Origin: DASSLY01 sp035689185
GTDB taxonomy: Bacteria; Actinomycetota; Actinomycetes; Actinomycetales; Dermatophilaceae
NCBI GenBank assembly: GCA_035689185.1
Contig: DASSLY010000010.1
Span: forward strand, 1-64,000
Direction: 5' to 3'
DNA: 64,000 nt
In this document: positions 8,628 to 17,432 of the stretch, one piece after another
Layout: every line of letters begins with the position of its first letter
Position numbering within the stretch: position 1 is the stretch's first letter
Translations under genes and position numbers: made by a program
Notes under the pieces: model-generated
The model's input: only the letters and a program-made list of their open reading frames with translations
Told to the model about the DNA's origin: nothing
Databases searched by the model: none

Positions 8628-9275
8628 TCAGGCGCGCGGCTGCCCGTCCGGGACCGGGACCAGGCCCATCCGCACCGCCGACATCACGGCCTCGGCCCGG
8701 TTGCGGGCGGCCAGCCGTTCGTAAAGCTTGGCGATGTGGGTCTTGACGGTGGACTCGCTCATGTAGAGGCGCCGCGCGATCTGGCCGACCGAAGCCCCCT
8801 CGACGAGCAGCAGCAGCACCTCCTGCTGCCGCGCCGTCAACGCCGGTCGCTGCGGCGCCTGCCGGCGCCGGATCGCACCGGCCAGGCCGGAGGCGGTGAA
8901 GGCGTCGGGCGCCACTGCGGCCCGTCGCACCGCGCTGATCACCGCCTCGGCCGAGTCGCTCTTCAACACCAGCGCTGAAGCGCCGATGTCCAGAGCCTCC
9001 AGCAGGGTCGCGTCGTCGCTGTGCATGGTGAGGATGACGATGCCGAGGGACGGGTGGCTGGCCCGCGCCTGCCGGGCCAGCTCCAGGCCGCTGCCGTTCG
9101 GCATCGACACGTCGACGAGGATCACGTCCAGCTCGTGGGTGGCCAGGACGGCGCGGCCCGCGGCCACCGAGTCCGCCTCGGCCACGACCTCGAAGTCGTC
9201 CTCCCCCCCGAGCAGGCGCGCGATTCCGCTCCGGACCAGGGTGTGGTCGTCGATGATGGCGATTCTGACTGTCAT
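8628..9275 (-). CDS. NarL/FixJ-type response regulator
   Basis: A 215-residue two-component regulator. The receiver domain (1-120) has the acidic pair D9/D10, phospho-acceptor D55 (VILVDVSMP) and the conserved Lys (LVLKSDSAE). The C-terminal LuxR-type helix-turn-helix reads LTARQQEVLLLLVEGASVGQ and continues to MSESTVKTHIAKLYERL. ATG 9275 is chosen because it begins the receiver fold and overlaps the kinase stop (ATGA). It lies tail to tail with the Tad operon, 22 bases from tadC, so pilus control is a fair guess. Confidence 0.88.
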   Translation of the reverse strand: MTVRIAIIDDHTLVRSGIARLLGGEDDFEVVAEADSVAAGRAVLATHELDVILVDVSMPNGSGLELARQARASHPSLGIVILTMHSDDATLLEALDIGASALVLKSDSAEAVISAVRRAAVAPDAFTASGLAGAIRRRQAPQRPALTARQQEVLLLLVEGASVGQIARRLYMSESTVKTHIAKLYERLAARNRAEAVMSAVRMGLVPVPDGQPRA

Positions 9276-10876
9276 CCGCGTCTGGGTATCCGTTCGCTGA
9301 CCAGCGTTGCGTGAGTGGTGGCCCCCAACCGCAGGTTGAGCTGCACGACGACGCCGGTGGCCGACGGCTCGACCAGGATGCGCCCGCCCATCGAGGCCAG
9401 CGGATGCTCCGCGAAGCGGTCGGGGTGCAACATCGTGGCCCCGTCGTGGTAGATCTTCAGGAACGCGTTGGGCGCGTCCACGTCCAGCGTCACGTCCACC
9501 GTGGTCACGTGCTCGGCGACACGAGCGTCGGCGAGCACGTCCAGCACCAGGCGGTAAAGTAGCGTCTCGGCGTGCACCGGCAGCCGGTAGCCGGACTCCG
9601 ATAGCCGCAGCACCACCCGGATGCCGCTGTTGGCGCCGAACCGCTGCAGCCGGTCGCCGATTACCGCCCCGAGCCCGGCATCGGCGCGCACCGCGACCCG
9701 CAGGTCGAAGATCCGCAGCCGCAGGTCGGCCAGGGTTCGGGTCAGCTCGCCGCGCAGGCCGTCCAACGCCGCCGCGTGCTCCCACCCCGCTTTGCTGGCC
9801 AGCCGTCGAAGCACGTCGATCTGGTAGCCGAACGAGACCAGCTCCTGAGCGACCCCGTCGTGCATCTCCCGGGCCAGCCGCTCCCGCTCCTCCATGCCGG
9901 CCCGCTCACGAAGCGAGGCGAACATCAACGCGACGTCGATGTTGCCGGCGTGGGACTGGGCGACCGCCACTGCCGCCTCCCGGTCCCCATCGGTGAACGG
10001 CAGGTCGCCGGAGCGCTCCAACACCAGCACCCCCATCCGGCGCCCTGCCGGGTCGCCCAGCGGCACCACGAGCATGGCGCGGGACTGGCCGTCCAGGTCG
10101 ACCAGGTCGCTGCGTGCCTCTTCCCACCGCCATACCTGGCCGAGAACCGACTCGTCGGTGCTCGGCTCCGGCCACGGCGCGCGGTCGCTGCCGCGAATGG
10201 CCAACGGGACGGCCCGGTCGGTGGCGTAACCGACGAGTACTCCCCGCCGGGACGAGGACACCCGCCGGTCGACCTCGTCCAGCAGCAGCTCCGCGCAGGT
10301 AGGCGGGTCGAAGCCCCCGGCCATGGAGTCAGCAAGCATGTCCAGCTGGCGCAGTAGCAGGCCCGCTCGCCGGGCCGCGGGTGTCAACGACCGCTGCGAG
10401 TCACGGTGGGACCGCCGAGCCAGGCTGGCGGCGAGCAGGCCCGTCACGGCGGCCGCGACACCCCACGGCAAGAGGTCGACGACGCCCACGATGGGCCGGC
10501 CTCCCCGTGCCACAACGCCCACCAGGGCCAGGACCACGGCCGCCGCGACCAAGGCCACCGCTCTCGTGCCGTCCCGGGTCTGGCCGGCCCGGTATGCGGG
10601 CACCAGCAGCAGCGGACCGACGACGAGCGCCAGGGCAGGGTCGGCCCACGTCGCCGCGGCCACCAGCAGGCTCTCGGCGACCAACAGCGTGGTCAGGCCG
10701 GCCCGGCCGGGCAGGTTCCGGACACCGCGGCTGCCGAGCAGGTCCACGGCCAGGACCGCGGCTGCCCAGGACAGGGCCGCGCCCACCTGGGCGTAGGCCA
10801 CACCACTTAGCGACGTCGCCAGCACAGCGGCAGCACGAGCCCAGACGCCAACCGGGTTGACCACGTCTGAGCGCAT
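9272..10876 (-). CDS. Membrane sensor kinase with GAF domain, degenerate ATPase domain
   Basis: A 534-residue sensor. About six hydrophobic helices (residues 10-155) are followed by a GAF-like domain (about 185-320) and a HisKA_3 dimerisation box (ERERLAREMHDGVAQELVSF) with His339. The C-terminal ATP-binding region is unusual: the expected N-box Asn is missing (LVLDVLADARVAEH), the G1 DxGxG reads HDGATML, and the G2 GLxGMRER stretch is absent. It may be a pseudokinase, or it may need a partner. The start is ATG 10876; the frame is open far upstream, but only because it runs antisense through the permease gene. Confidence 0.78.
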   Translation of the reverse strand: MRSDVVNPVGVWARAAAVLATSLSGVAYAQVGAALSWAAAVLAVDLLGSRGVRNLPGRAGLTTLLVAESLLVAAATWADPALALVVGPLLLVPAYRAGQTRDGTRAVALVAAAVVLALVGVVARGGRPIVGVVDLLPWGVAAAVTGLLAASLARRSHRDSQRSLTPAARRAGLLLRQLDMLADSMAGGFDPPTCAELLLDEVDRRVSSSRRGVLVGYATDRAVPLAIRGSDRAPWPEPSTDESVLGQVWRWEEARSDLVDLDGQSRAMLVVPLGDPAGRRMGVLVLERSGDLPFTDGDREAAVAVAQSHAGNIDVALMFASLRERAGMEERERLAREMHDGVAQELVSFGYQIDVLRRLASKAGWEHAAALDGLRGELTRTLADLRLRIFDLRVAVRADAGLGAVIGDRLQRFGANSGIRVVLRLSESGYRLPVHAETLLYRLVLDVLADARVAEHVTTVDVTLDVDAPNAFLKIYHDGATMLHPDRFAEHPLASMGGRILVEPSATGVVVQLNLRLGATTHATLVSERIPRRG

Positions 10877-10911
10877 CGGCACCTGCCGTCCCTGACGGAC
10901 ACTGTGGACCT

Positions 10912-10932
10912 GGCCCGAATGAGGTTCGGGCC
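10912..10932 (-). terminator. Hairpin between permease gene and sensor kinase gene
   Basis: A perfect 8-bp inverted repeat, GGCCCGAA (10912-10919) and TTCGGGCC (10925-10932), with a 5-base loop and no T-tract. It lies about 65 bases beyond the permease stop on the minus strand and about 35 bases before the kinase start. It may end the permease operon; a regulatory site in front of the kinase is the alternative. Confidence 0.45.
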
Positions 10933-10998
10933 TGTTGATCCTACCGTCTTGCGATGGCGTGCAGATGAGCCGACCTGCGGCGAGTCGGCGCGGCGGGG

Positions 10999-12609
10999 TC
11001 AGCCGGGCTCGGCGTGCAGGCTCGCCTTGGGCTCGGGCTCGACCGCATCCCCGGTCATCCGCTGGCGCAGCGCGAACGCGACGAGCACGCCGCCGAGCAG
11101 CAGGTACCCCAGCGCCACCGCGGGGTTGGCGGCCCACTGCACCTTCTCGCCGTGGATCAGCCCGACCCAGCTGAGCACCACCCCGACTCCCGCCGCGGCC
11201 GCGGAGGACCAGAACTGGCGCTGCAGCAGGAACACCACAACCGAACCCAGCACCATGCCCGCCAGCACGGCGCCCTCGCCCAGCGTCTTCAGCCCGGAGT
11301 AGAGGACGCCGGCGTTGCCCAGCGCCTCGGCGCCGACCTGGTCGGCGGTGGTCCCGGCGGCGGCCAGCGCGTTGTCGATCAGCCCGGTCGCCCACTGGGC
11401 GAGGTTGGGCAGGAGGGCCGCCACGACCGCGGCCGCCTGGACGGAGGGAGTGGCCTGGAACGCCTGGGCGCCGATGAGCAGCCCGATGTAGAGCAGGATC
11501 GGCACGATGGCCGGGGTGGGCAGCAGGGTGGCGAGCACTCCGAAAAGCCCGAACAGGCACAGCAGCCCGATGACCAGGCCGCTGGCCAAGGAGTAGGTCG
11601 TGCGGCCGCCGGCGTCCTTCCATCCGGGGTGGCCGATGTAGACGGCGGGTGGGAACGGCGACCCCAGCGCGGACCCGATGATGGCCCCGGACCCGTCCGC
11701 GAGCAGGACGCTGCGCAGGTTGTAGCTGTCACCAGCGGCCGAGGCGCTTTCCACGTTGCTCATCGCCTCGGCGAAGTTGTACACACCCAGCGGGATAGCC
11801 GTGGCCAGCAACGGGGCGATGTTGCCCAGGCCGTCCAGCAGCATCCCGACCTTGAGGTCCGGCAGGGCCAGCGCCACCTCGCCGACGGCGCGGGAGACGT
11901 CGGGAGCCGACATGCTCCCGCCGATCCAGCCGATCGCGGTGCCGACCAGCAGCGCCGCCAACCCGACCGGGACCCCTCCGGGCAGCTTCAGCCCGGTGAA
12001 GAAGCCGACCAGGATGATCCCGAGCACCGGCAGGCCGATCCACGCCGCGTCCCAGATCTGCGCGGCGGGTCGCATGGAGATGAAGGTGACCGAGATCCCG
12101 GCGAGCGTGCCCAGCATGGCCGCGCGGGGCGTCATCCGGCGGATGAACGGTCCCACGAAGGCGCCGATCAGGACGATCACGCCGATGACGAACGCCCACG
12201 CCAGCCCGGCTTCCCAGGCCCGCACCGGGTCCTTGGTGGCGATGTAGATGGGCAGCATGATCACGAACACCACGATGAACATGTGCGGAACGCTCGGACC
12301 GTACGGCAGGGCGGTCACGGTCGCGCGTCCCTCCCGGCGCGACAGCCGGCGTGCCAGCAGCGTGTAGTAGGCGTTGCCGACGACCAGGGCGATGCCCAGC
12401 GCCGGCAGGACGGTGCCCAGCACGTCCGCAGCAGGCAGGTGCACCACGACGATCAGCAGCGTCGTCAAGGTCAGCACATTGACCAGGATGTTGAAGCCCA
12501 GGCCGAAGAACGCGTTGGTCTCGCCCTTGGTCCACCACGGCGGACTCTTGGCCGGCTGGCCGGGTTCGGGTATGGCGGTCGGCGGGTCGGTGAGGACGGG
12601 GCCGGTCAT
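10999..12609 (-). CDS. NCS2/AzgA-like permease (putative biuret or triazine-product uptake)
   Basis: A 536-residue polytopic membrane protein of the xanthine/uracil/vitamin C permease type, with about 12-14 hydrophobic segments. Features include GLGFNILVNVLTLTTLL at helix 1 and VYNFAEAMSNVESASAAG, which resembles the nucleobase transporter substrate region. The N- and C-terminal tails are soluble and Pro/Glu-rich. It starts 10 bases after the amidohydrolase stop, so it is part of the same operon. Its substrate is not readable from sequence; given the neighbours, biuret, allophanate or a ureide is the best guess. Confidence 0.72.
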   Translation of the reverse strand: MTGPVLTDPPTAIPEPGQPAKSPPWWTKGETNAFFGLGFNILVNVLTLTTLLIVVVHLPAADVLGTVLPALGIALVVGNAYYTLLARRLSRREGRATVTALPYGPSVPHMFIVVFVIMLPIYIATKDPVRAWEAGLAWAFVIGVIVLIGAFVGPFIRRMTPRAAMLGTLAGISVTFISMRPAAQIWDAAWIGLPVLGIILVGFFTGLKLPGGVPVGLAALLVGTAIGWIGGSMSAPDVSRAVGEVALALPDLKVGMLLDGLGNIAPLLATAIPLGVYNFAEAMSNVESASAAGDSYNLRSVLLADGSGAIIGSALGSPFPPAVYIGHPGWKDAGGRTTYSLASGLVIGLLCLFGLFGVLATLLPTPAIVPILLYIGLLIGAQAFQATPSVQAAAVVAALLPNLAQWATGLIDNALAAAGTTADQVGAEALGNAGVLYSGLKTLGEGAVLAGMVLGSVVVFLLQRQFWSSAAAAGVGVVLSWVGLIHGEKVQWAANPAVALGYLLLGGVLVAFALRQRMTGDAVEPEPKASLHAEPG

Positions 12610-12619
12610 GGGGGGCTCC

Positions 12620-13327
12620 TTAGGGCAACTGAGGGGCGGGGAGCAGCGCCTCCAACAGGTCCGCGGAGTCGGCGACCCAGCCGAAGATGCCTCCCTGCGC
12701 GCAGACCATCTGCAAGGCGATGCGGTGGAACTCGGGAAAGTAGGAGGCGCAGCAGTCGCCGAGCACGAGCACCTCGTAGCCGCGGTCGTTGGCCTCCCGG
12801 ACCGTGGTGTGCACGCAGACCTCGGTCGTCACGCCGGTGACGATGAGCTGGGTGACGCCACTTTCTGCCAGGACCTGCTGGAGGCCGGTTCGGTAGAACG
12901 CCCCCTTGCCCGGCTTGTCGATGACGGTCTCCCCCGGGGCAGGGGCCAGCTCGTCGATGATGTCGTGCCCGTACTCACCGCGGATGAGGATGCGGCCGTA
13001 CGGCCCCTCGTCGCCGATGCGCTTGGAGGGCTGCCCGCGCAGCAGCTTGGCGGGCGGGCAGTCGGACAGGTCGGGCTCGTGGCCCTCGCGAGTGTGGATG
13101 ACCGGCATACCCGTCGCTCTCGCGGCCCGCAGAACCGCGGCGAGCGGCCGGACCGCCGCCTGGAGCAGGCTGACGTCGTTGCCGAGCGACTCACCGAAGC
13201 CGCCCGGGACGAGGAAGTCCCGCTGCATGTCGATGACGACCAGCGCGGCTTCACCGGTGCGCAGCGGGAACGCTGCGGGTTCGGCTGGTACGGCGAGTAC
13301 TTCGCCCAAGGAAGGCATCGAGGTCAT
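12620..13327 (-). CDS. biuH: Isochorismatase-family cysteine amidohydrolase, probable biuret hydrolase
   Basis: A 235-residue cysteine hydrolase of the isochorismatase-like fold. The catalytic triad appears as D33 (VVIDMQRDF), K138 (VIDKPGKGAF) and C171 (GVTTEVCVHTTVREANDRGYE begins at Gly165). Long stretches match what I recall of biuret amidohydrolases: HTREGHEPDL, RIGDEGPYGRILIRGEYG and the GKGAF loop. The reaction would be biuret to allophanate plus ammonia. The adjacent allophanate-hydrolase-type gene, one base upstream, supports this. Ureidoacrylate hydrolase (RutB-like) is the main alternative. The start is ATG 13327; the frame is open further upstream without similarity. Confidence 0.78.
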   Translation of the reverse strand: MTSMPSLGEVLAVPAEPAAFPLRTGEAALVVIDMQRDFLVPGGFGESLGNDVSLLQAAVRPLAAVLRAARATGMPVIHTREGHEPDLSDCPPAKLLRGQPSKRIGDEGPYGRILIRGEYGHDIIDELAPAPGETVIDKPGKGAFYRTGLQQVLAESGVTQLIVTGVTTEVCVHTTVREANDRGYEVLVLGDCCASYFPEFHRIALQMVCAQGGIFGWVADSADLLEALLPAPQLP

Positions 13328-13328
13328 G

Positions 13329-14813
13329 TCAGCTCCGGGTGGAAGGGACGGGATAGGTTGGGCCCCAGGCCTGCTCGGCCACGGGCGGTCCAACGGCCGC
13401 CGGAACCACCGCTCGGAGCGCAGAACCGGTGTCGTCGACGGTCGGCGGCCTGCTGCTCGCCAGGACCCGACCCGCCACCTCCAGGACCAGGTCATCGCTC
13501 CCGGCCGGACCGAGCAGCATCACCCCAGCGGGGCGCCCGTCGGACGTGGCGCCACAGGGGATGGCGGCCGCGCACAGGTCCAGCAGGTTGCCGGCGTGGG
13601 TGTAGTGCCCCAGTCTCGTGTTGCAGGCGATAGGTTCGGCGAGCACCTCCTCGACGGTGAAGGTCGTCCCGATCGTCGGCAGCACGAGGACGTCCATCGT
13701 CGTCCAGAGGTGCGCGGCCCTGGCCTTCAGCGCTTGCAGGCGGTACTGGGCGCGGAAGACATCGGCGGCGGTGTACTTCTGCGCGCTCTGCAGGATCGCG
13801 GTGATCACCGGCAGGGTCGATCCGGGATGGGACGCGACGAAGTCGCCGAACTCGACGACGCGCTCGACGACCCAAGGCCCCTGGTAGAGCAAGGTTCCCG
13901 CTTCGAGGAACGGGCCCACGTCCACCGGGACGCACTCGAAGGCCTGTGCCATCACCGACCGGGCGACCAGGTGCGCGGCGCGCATCCGGTCGTCGCCGAA
14001 GAACTCCAGCGCCGCCGGGTCGGGCAGCCCGACGCGAACGGCGTCCGGGGTCCTGGCCGCCGGGCCGCGGGGCCGGCTCCACGGGTCCTGATCGTCCGGT
14101 CCGACAACGACGTCGAACACGGCGGCGACGTCGTCCACCGAGCCCGCCATCAGGCTCATACAGTCCAGCGACCGGCACGCGGGCACCAGGCCGACGGTGC
14201 TGACCAGACCTCGGGACGGCTTGAACCCGACGATGCCGTTCAGCGCGGCCGGCACCCGGCCGGAGCCGGCTGTGTCGGTGGCAAGGGCGAAGGGGACTTC
14301 GCCGCTGGCCACCGCGAGCGCGGAGCCCGAGCTGGACCCGCCAGAGATCAGCGAGCGGCCGTAGACGCTGCGCGGGACGGTGTATGGGGTGCGAGTGCCG
14401 TTGAGCCCGGTGGCGAACTGGTCGAGGTTGGTCTTGCCGACCAGGATCGCGCCCGCGTCCAGCAGCCGCTGCACCGCGGGAGCCGTGCGATTCGGGACGG
14501 ACGCGTAGTCGGGACAGGCCAGGGTGGTCGGGACGCCGGCCACGTGGATGCTGTCCTTCACCCCGAACGGAATGCCGTACAACGGCATTGCGGCCGGGTC
14601 GGTGTCGGCGAGCTCGGCAGCGCGGCGGCGCAGGGTGGTCGGTTCGAGCAGGGTGATCCACGTCCCGTCGTCGCCCCGGCTGCGGATCACGTCCAGGGTC
14701 CGCTCGATGACCTCGGCCGGGGTCGCGCGGCCGATCAGGTAGTCCGAGCGGAGCTGGGCGATGCCCGGCTGCCGGACTGGGCCAGGTTCGTCCCGGTCGT
14801 CCATGTCGGCCAA
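13329..14813 (-). CDS. Amidase-signature protein, probable allophanate hydrolase (AtzF-like, no C-terminal domain)
   Basis: A 494-residue amidase-signature enzyme. The Ser-cisSer-Lys triad is K86 (GIPFGVKDS), S160 (SGGSSSGSALA) and S184 (TDTAGSGRVPAALNGIVG). The TNLDQFATGLNGTRTPY region is typical of allophanate hydrolases, which convert allophanate to ammonia and CO2. AtzF-type enzymes are about 600 residues long and carry an extra C-terminal domain; here the protein ends soon after the amidase fold, so that domain is absent. It is the first gene of the operon amidase, biuret hydrolase, permease. A GAGGAG site precedes the start on the minus strand. Confidence 0.75.
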   Translation of the reverse strand: MADMDDRDEPGPVRQPGIAQLRSDYLIGRATPAEVIERTLDVIRSRGDDGTWITLLEPTTLRRRAAELADTDPAAMPLYGIPFGVKDSIHVAGVPTTLACPDYASVPNRTAPAVQRLLDAGAILVGKTNLDQFATGLNGTRTPYTVPRSVYGRSLISGGSSSGSALAVASGEVPFALATDTAGSGRVPAALNGIVGFKPSRGLVSTVGLVPACRSLDCMSLMAGSVDDVAAVFDVVVGPDDQDPWSRPRGPAARTPDAVRVGLPDPAALEFFGDDRMRAAHLVARSVMAQAFECVPVDVGPFLEAGTLLYQGPWVVERVVEFGDFVASHPGSTLPVITAILQSAQKYTAADVFRAQYRLQALKARAAHLWTTMDVLVLPTIGTTFTVEEVLAEPIACNTRLGHYTHAGNLLDLCAAAIPCGATSDGRPAGVMLLGPAGSDDLVLEVAGRVLASSRPPTVDDTGSALRAVVPAAVGPPVAEQAWGPTYPVPSTRS

Positions 14814-14996
14814 GGCTCCTCGCGATGTGTTTCAACCCCACGACGAACTGGTAAAAAGTGGAAGCGTCCCCGGGAGGCGGACCACCCCGCGCGCCGGCAG
14901 CGGCCCATTCGGCGGGGCGGCAGCGTCCCGCCCCGGCTGGCCGGCAACGAGGGGCACCGCGCCCAGGTCCGTGGAAGCATGACCGGGTGAGCTGCC

Positions 14997-16508
14997 GTGG
15001 CTGACTGGCTGGACCGGCTGGACAGCCGCGTCGGCGACGGGCTGGAGGCCATGGTCTGCGCGCACCACCGGCGCCGGCTGGCTCGTCATGGCTGGTCAGC
15101 CATCCTGCCCCGAGGCGAACCGGGCCAGCGGGGCTGGGCTACGGACGGTCCCGGCGGCCCGGGCCTCGCGGGGCGGTGGTGGTCGCCGCTCGCCCCCGTC
15201 CGACCGGGCAACGACATACGCGTCCTGGTCGACGGTGCCCAGGTGTTGCCGGAGATCGAGCAGGCGATCCTCGGTGCCAAGCGCTTCGTGCACATCGCCG
15301 GCTGGCATGCCACGCCGGGGTTCCGGCTCACCCGAGCGCCCGGCGCCAGCTCGCTGCGCGACCTGCTCGCCGACGCGGCCCGCCGCGTGCCGGTGCGGCT
15401 GCTGCTGTGGGCCGGGCCGCCGTTGCCCGCGTTCGAGCCGACGCGGGGTGACGTCCGCCGGGTCGCCGCGCAGTTCTGCCGGGACAGCGACGTGCACTGC
15501 GCTCTGGACCGCCGCGAGCGACCCATGCACTGCCACCACGAGAAGCTGGTCCTGGTCGACGACCAGGTCGCGTTCGTGGGCGGGATCGACCTCACCGACC
15601 TGCAAGGGGACCGTTACGACCACCCCGGCCATCAGCCGCACGGCGTACTGGGCTGGCACGACAGCGCCGCCGTCGTGCGGGGCCCGGTCGTCGGCGACGT
15701 GGCCCAGCACTTCCGCCTGCGATGGGCCGAGGTCACCGGTGAGCGGGTTCCCGACGCCGTGGCACCCGACCCGGTGGGCGACACCGAGGTGCAGCTGTTG
15801 CGCACGGTTCCGGAGCGCGTCTATCGGTTCCGACCACACGGCGAGTTCACCATCCTCGACGGCTACGTCCGGGCCCTGCGCCAGGCGCAGCGGCTGATCT
15901 ACCTGGAAAACCAGTTCCTCTGGGCACCAGAGGTGGTCGACATCCTGATCGACAAGCTGCGCCGGCCGCCGACACCGGACCTGCGGGTGCTGCTCGTCCT
16001 GCCGGCGCGACCGAACAACGGAGCGGACACCACCCGCGGGCAGCTTGGCCGGCTGGTGCAGGCCGACGACGGCGCGCGGCGGCTGCTGGCGGTCACCGTG
16101 GCTGGCGTCACCTCGGACGGCGCGGCGGGTCCGCAACGATCCGGCCCCGTCTACGTCCACTCCAAGGTTGGCATCGTCGACGACCGCTGGCTCACCGTGG
16201 GCTCGGCAAACCTCAACGGCCACTCCCTGTTCAACGACACGGAAGTCAACCTCGCCATCTGCGACACCCGCCTGGTCGCCGAGACCAGGCTCGCGTTGTG
16301 GGCCGAGCACACCGGGGCGCCGGTGAGCCGGTTGCGTGGCTCCTCGACCGCACTCATCGACGACCTGTGGCGGCCGCTGGCGGAGGAGCAGACCCGACGG
16401 GTGGCAGCCGGGCTGCCCCGCACCCACGGGCTCAGCCTGCTCCGCGGCGTCTCCCGCCGGACCGAACGGCTGCAGGGACCGCTGCGCGGGCTGCTCGTCG
16501 ACGGGTAG
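14997..16508 (+). CDS. Phospholipase D-superfamily protein (cardiolipin synthase-like)
   Basis: A 503-residue protein with two HKD motifs: HHEKLVLVDDQ followed by GGIDL in the first half, and VHSKVGIVDDRWLTVGSANL in the second. The two catalytic histidines form one PLD active site. No membrane helix is obvious at the N-terminus, unlike classical cardiolipin synthases, so it is better called PLD-like; phosphatidyl transfer or hydrolysis is possible. The start is GTG 14997, because the ATG 18 bases upstream is in a closed frame. It is divergent from the amidase operon and ends one base before the DeoR gene. Confidence 0.82.
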   Translation: MADWLDRLDSRVGDGLEAMVCAHHRRRLARHGWSAILPRGEPGQRGWATDGPGGPGLAGRWWSPLAPVRPGNDIRVLVDGAQVLPEIEQAILGAKRFVHIAGWHATPGFRLTRAPGASSLRDLLADAARRVPVRLLLWAGPPLPAFEPTRGDVRRVAAQFCRDSDVHCALDRRERPMHCHHEKLVLVDDQVAFVGGIDLTDLQGDRYDHPGHQPHGVLGWHDSAAVVRGPVVGDVAQHFRLRWAEVTGERVPDAVAPDPVGDTEVQLLRTVPERVYRFRPHGEFTILDGYVRALRQAQRLIYLENQFLWAPEVVDILIDKLRRPPTPDLRVLLVLPARPNNGADTTRGQLGRLVQADDGARRLLAVTVAGVTSDGAAGPQRSGPVYVHSKVGIVDDRWLTVGSANLNGHSLFNDTEVNLAICDTRLVAETRLALWAEHTGAPVSRLRGSSTALIDDLWRPLAEEQTRRVAAGLPRTHGLSLLRGVSRRTERLQGPLRGLLVDG

Positions 16509-16509
16509 G

Positions 16510-17295
16510 TCAGCCGGCGAGCAGCACCTCGGTGCCGGTCCGCCCCAGCTGCTCCGCGATCGCCGGCGGCGGCCCGGCGTCGGTGACCAGGGTCGTCACG
16601 GAGTCATGTGGGCACAGCAGGACCGGCGCGGACGCGGCGAACTTGGTGTGATCGGCCAGCAGGACGACCTGGTCGGCAATCCCGATGAGGGCCAACTTGG
16701 TCGGTCGCTCGTTGTCGGTGGCGACGTAGACGCCGCGTTCGTCGACGGCCGCGGCACCCAGGAACAGGACGCGGACCCGCAGCCCGGCCGCGGCGTCGAC
16801 GGTCATCTGACCCGCGAAGGCCTGGCTCTCCACCAGCAGCTCGCCGCCCAGGCCCACGACGCGCCCGGCACCTCGGTTGAGCAGCAGCTGCATGACCGGG
16901 ATGGAATGGGTGACGACGGTGCCGGCGAAGGTGTCGGGCAGGGCCTGGGCCAGCGCGTACGTCGTCGTCCCGGCGTCGATGGCGATGCTGTCCCTGGGCT
17001 GCACCAGGTCGCGGGCACGCTCGGCGATGGCCCGCTTGGCCGCGGCGTCCAGGTTGGCTCGGCCGGTGAAGGCGGCGTTGTGCAGTGGCCCGTGCAGGGC
17101 GCTGACCCCGCCGCGACGGACGCGCACCTCTCCCCGCTCCTCGAGCTTGCGCAGGTCGCGGCGGACGGTCATGTCCGAGACGCCGAGGTCCCGGGTGAGG
17201 TCGGCAACCGAGACGAAGCCGCTCTCCCGCAGCGCCTCGAGAATCATCCGGCGGCGCGCAGGAGCGCTGTCGTAGCGCATGGCCTGCTCTCCCAC
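16510..17295 (-). CDS. DeoR-family transcriptional repressor of the sulfosugar cluster
   Basis: A 261-residue DeoR/GlpR-type regulator. The N-terminal winged helix (RRRMILEALRESGFVSVADL continuing to DMTVRRDLRKLEERG, residues about 14-55) carries the family signature. The sensor domain has the phosphosugar-isomerase-like DAGTTTYALAQAL and LFLGAAAVDERGVY segments. It is divergent from the sugar kinase and should repress the catabolic operon until a sugar or sugar phosphate binds. The E. coli sulfoquinovose operon is also controlled by a DeoR-family protein (YihW/CsqR). A second in-frame start is at 17280. The likely operator lies at 17366-17406. Confidence 0.85.
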   Translation of the reverse strand: MGEQAMRYDSAPARRRMILEALRESGFVSVADLTRDLGVSDMTVRRDLRKLEERGEVRVRRGGVSALHGPLHNAAFTGRANLDAAAKRAIAERARDLVQPRDSIAIDAGTTTYALAQALPDTFAGTVVTHSIPVMQLLLNRGAGRVVGLGGELLVESQAFAGQMTVDAAAGLRVRVLFLGAAAVDERGVYVATDNERPTKLALIGIADQVVLLADHTKFAASAPVLLCPHDSVTTLVTDAGPPPAIAEQLGRTGTEVLLAG

Positions 17296-17365
17296 GCTGT
17301 CTGCACGCTCCCTCCGGACGGCGCACGTCGGCCGCGTGCGTTGGATGAAGCCTAGGTCACATCAA

Positions 17366-17406
17366 GTGTTGACTTCCCAACAAATATTGTTAACCTACCA
17401 ACAGTT
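17366..17406 (+). promoter_or_regulatory. Putative promoter with DeoR operator half-sites
   Basis: This AT-rich patch stands out in the GC-rich region between the divergent regulator and kinase genes. It holds TTGACT (17369-17374) and TAACCT (17391-17396) with a 16-base spacer, a plausible -35/-10 pair. Overlapping it are nested inverted repeats: GTTG-acttcc-CAAC, AACAA-ATA-TTGTT (17379-17391) and TGTT-aacctacc-AACA. Repeated CAACA/TGTTG half-sites over the promoter fit repression by the DeoR protein. The pattern is seen; the function is inferred. Confidence 0.6.
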
Positions 17407-17432
17407 GCACCGGGACGAACCGAGGAGCTGGT

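Noticed and set aside
10877..11623. Upstream extension of the sensor kinase frame
   Set aside because: It runs over the permease gene in another frame and adds no conserved sequence; ATG 10876 precedes the first membrane helix.
11014..12840. Long plus-strand open frame over the permease gene
   Set aside because: The opposite strand encodes a polytopic permease in good reading; this frame gives only charged low-complexity sequence.
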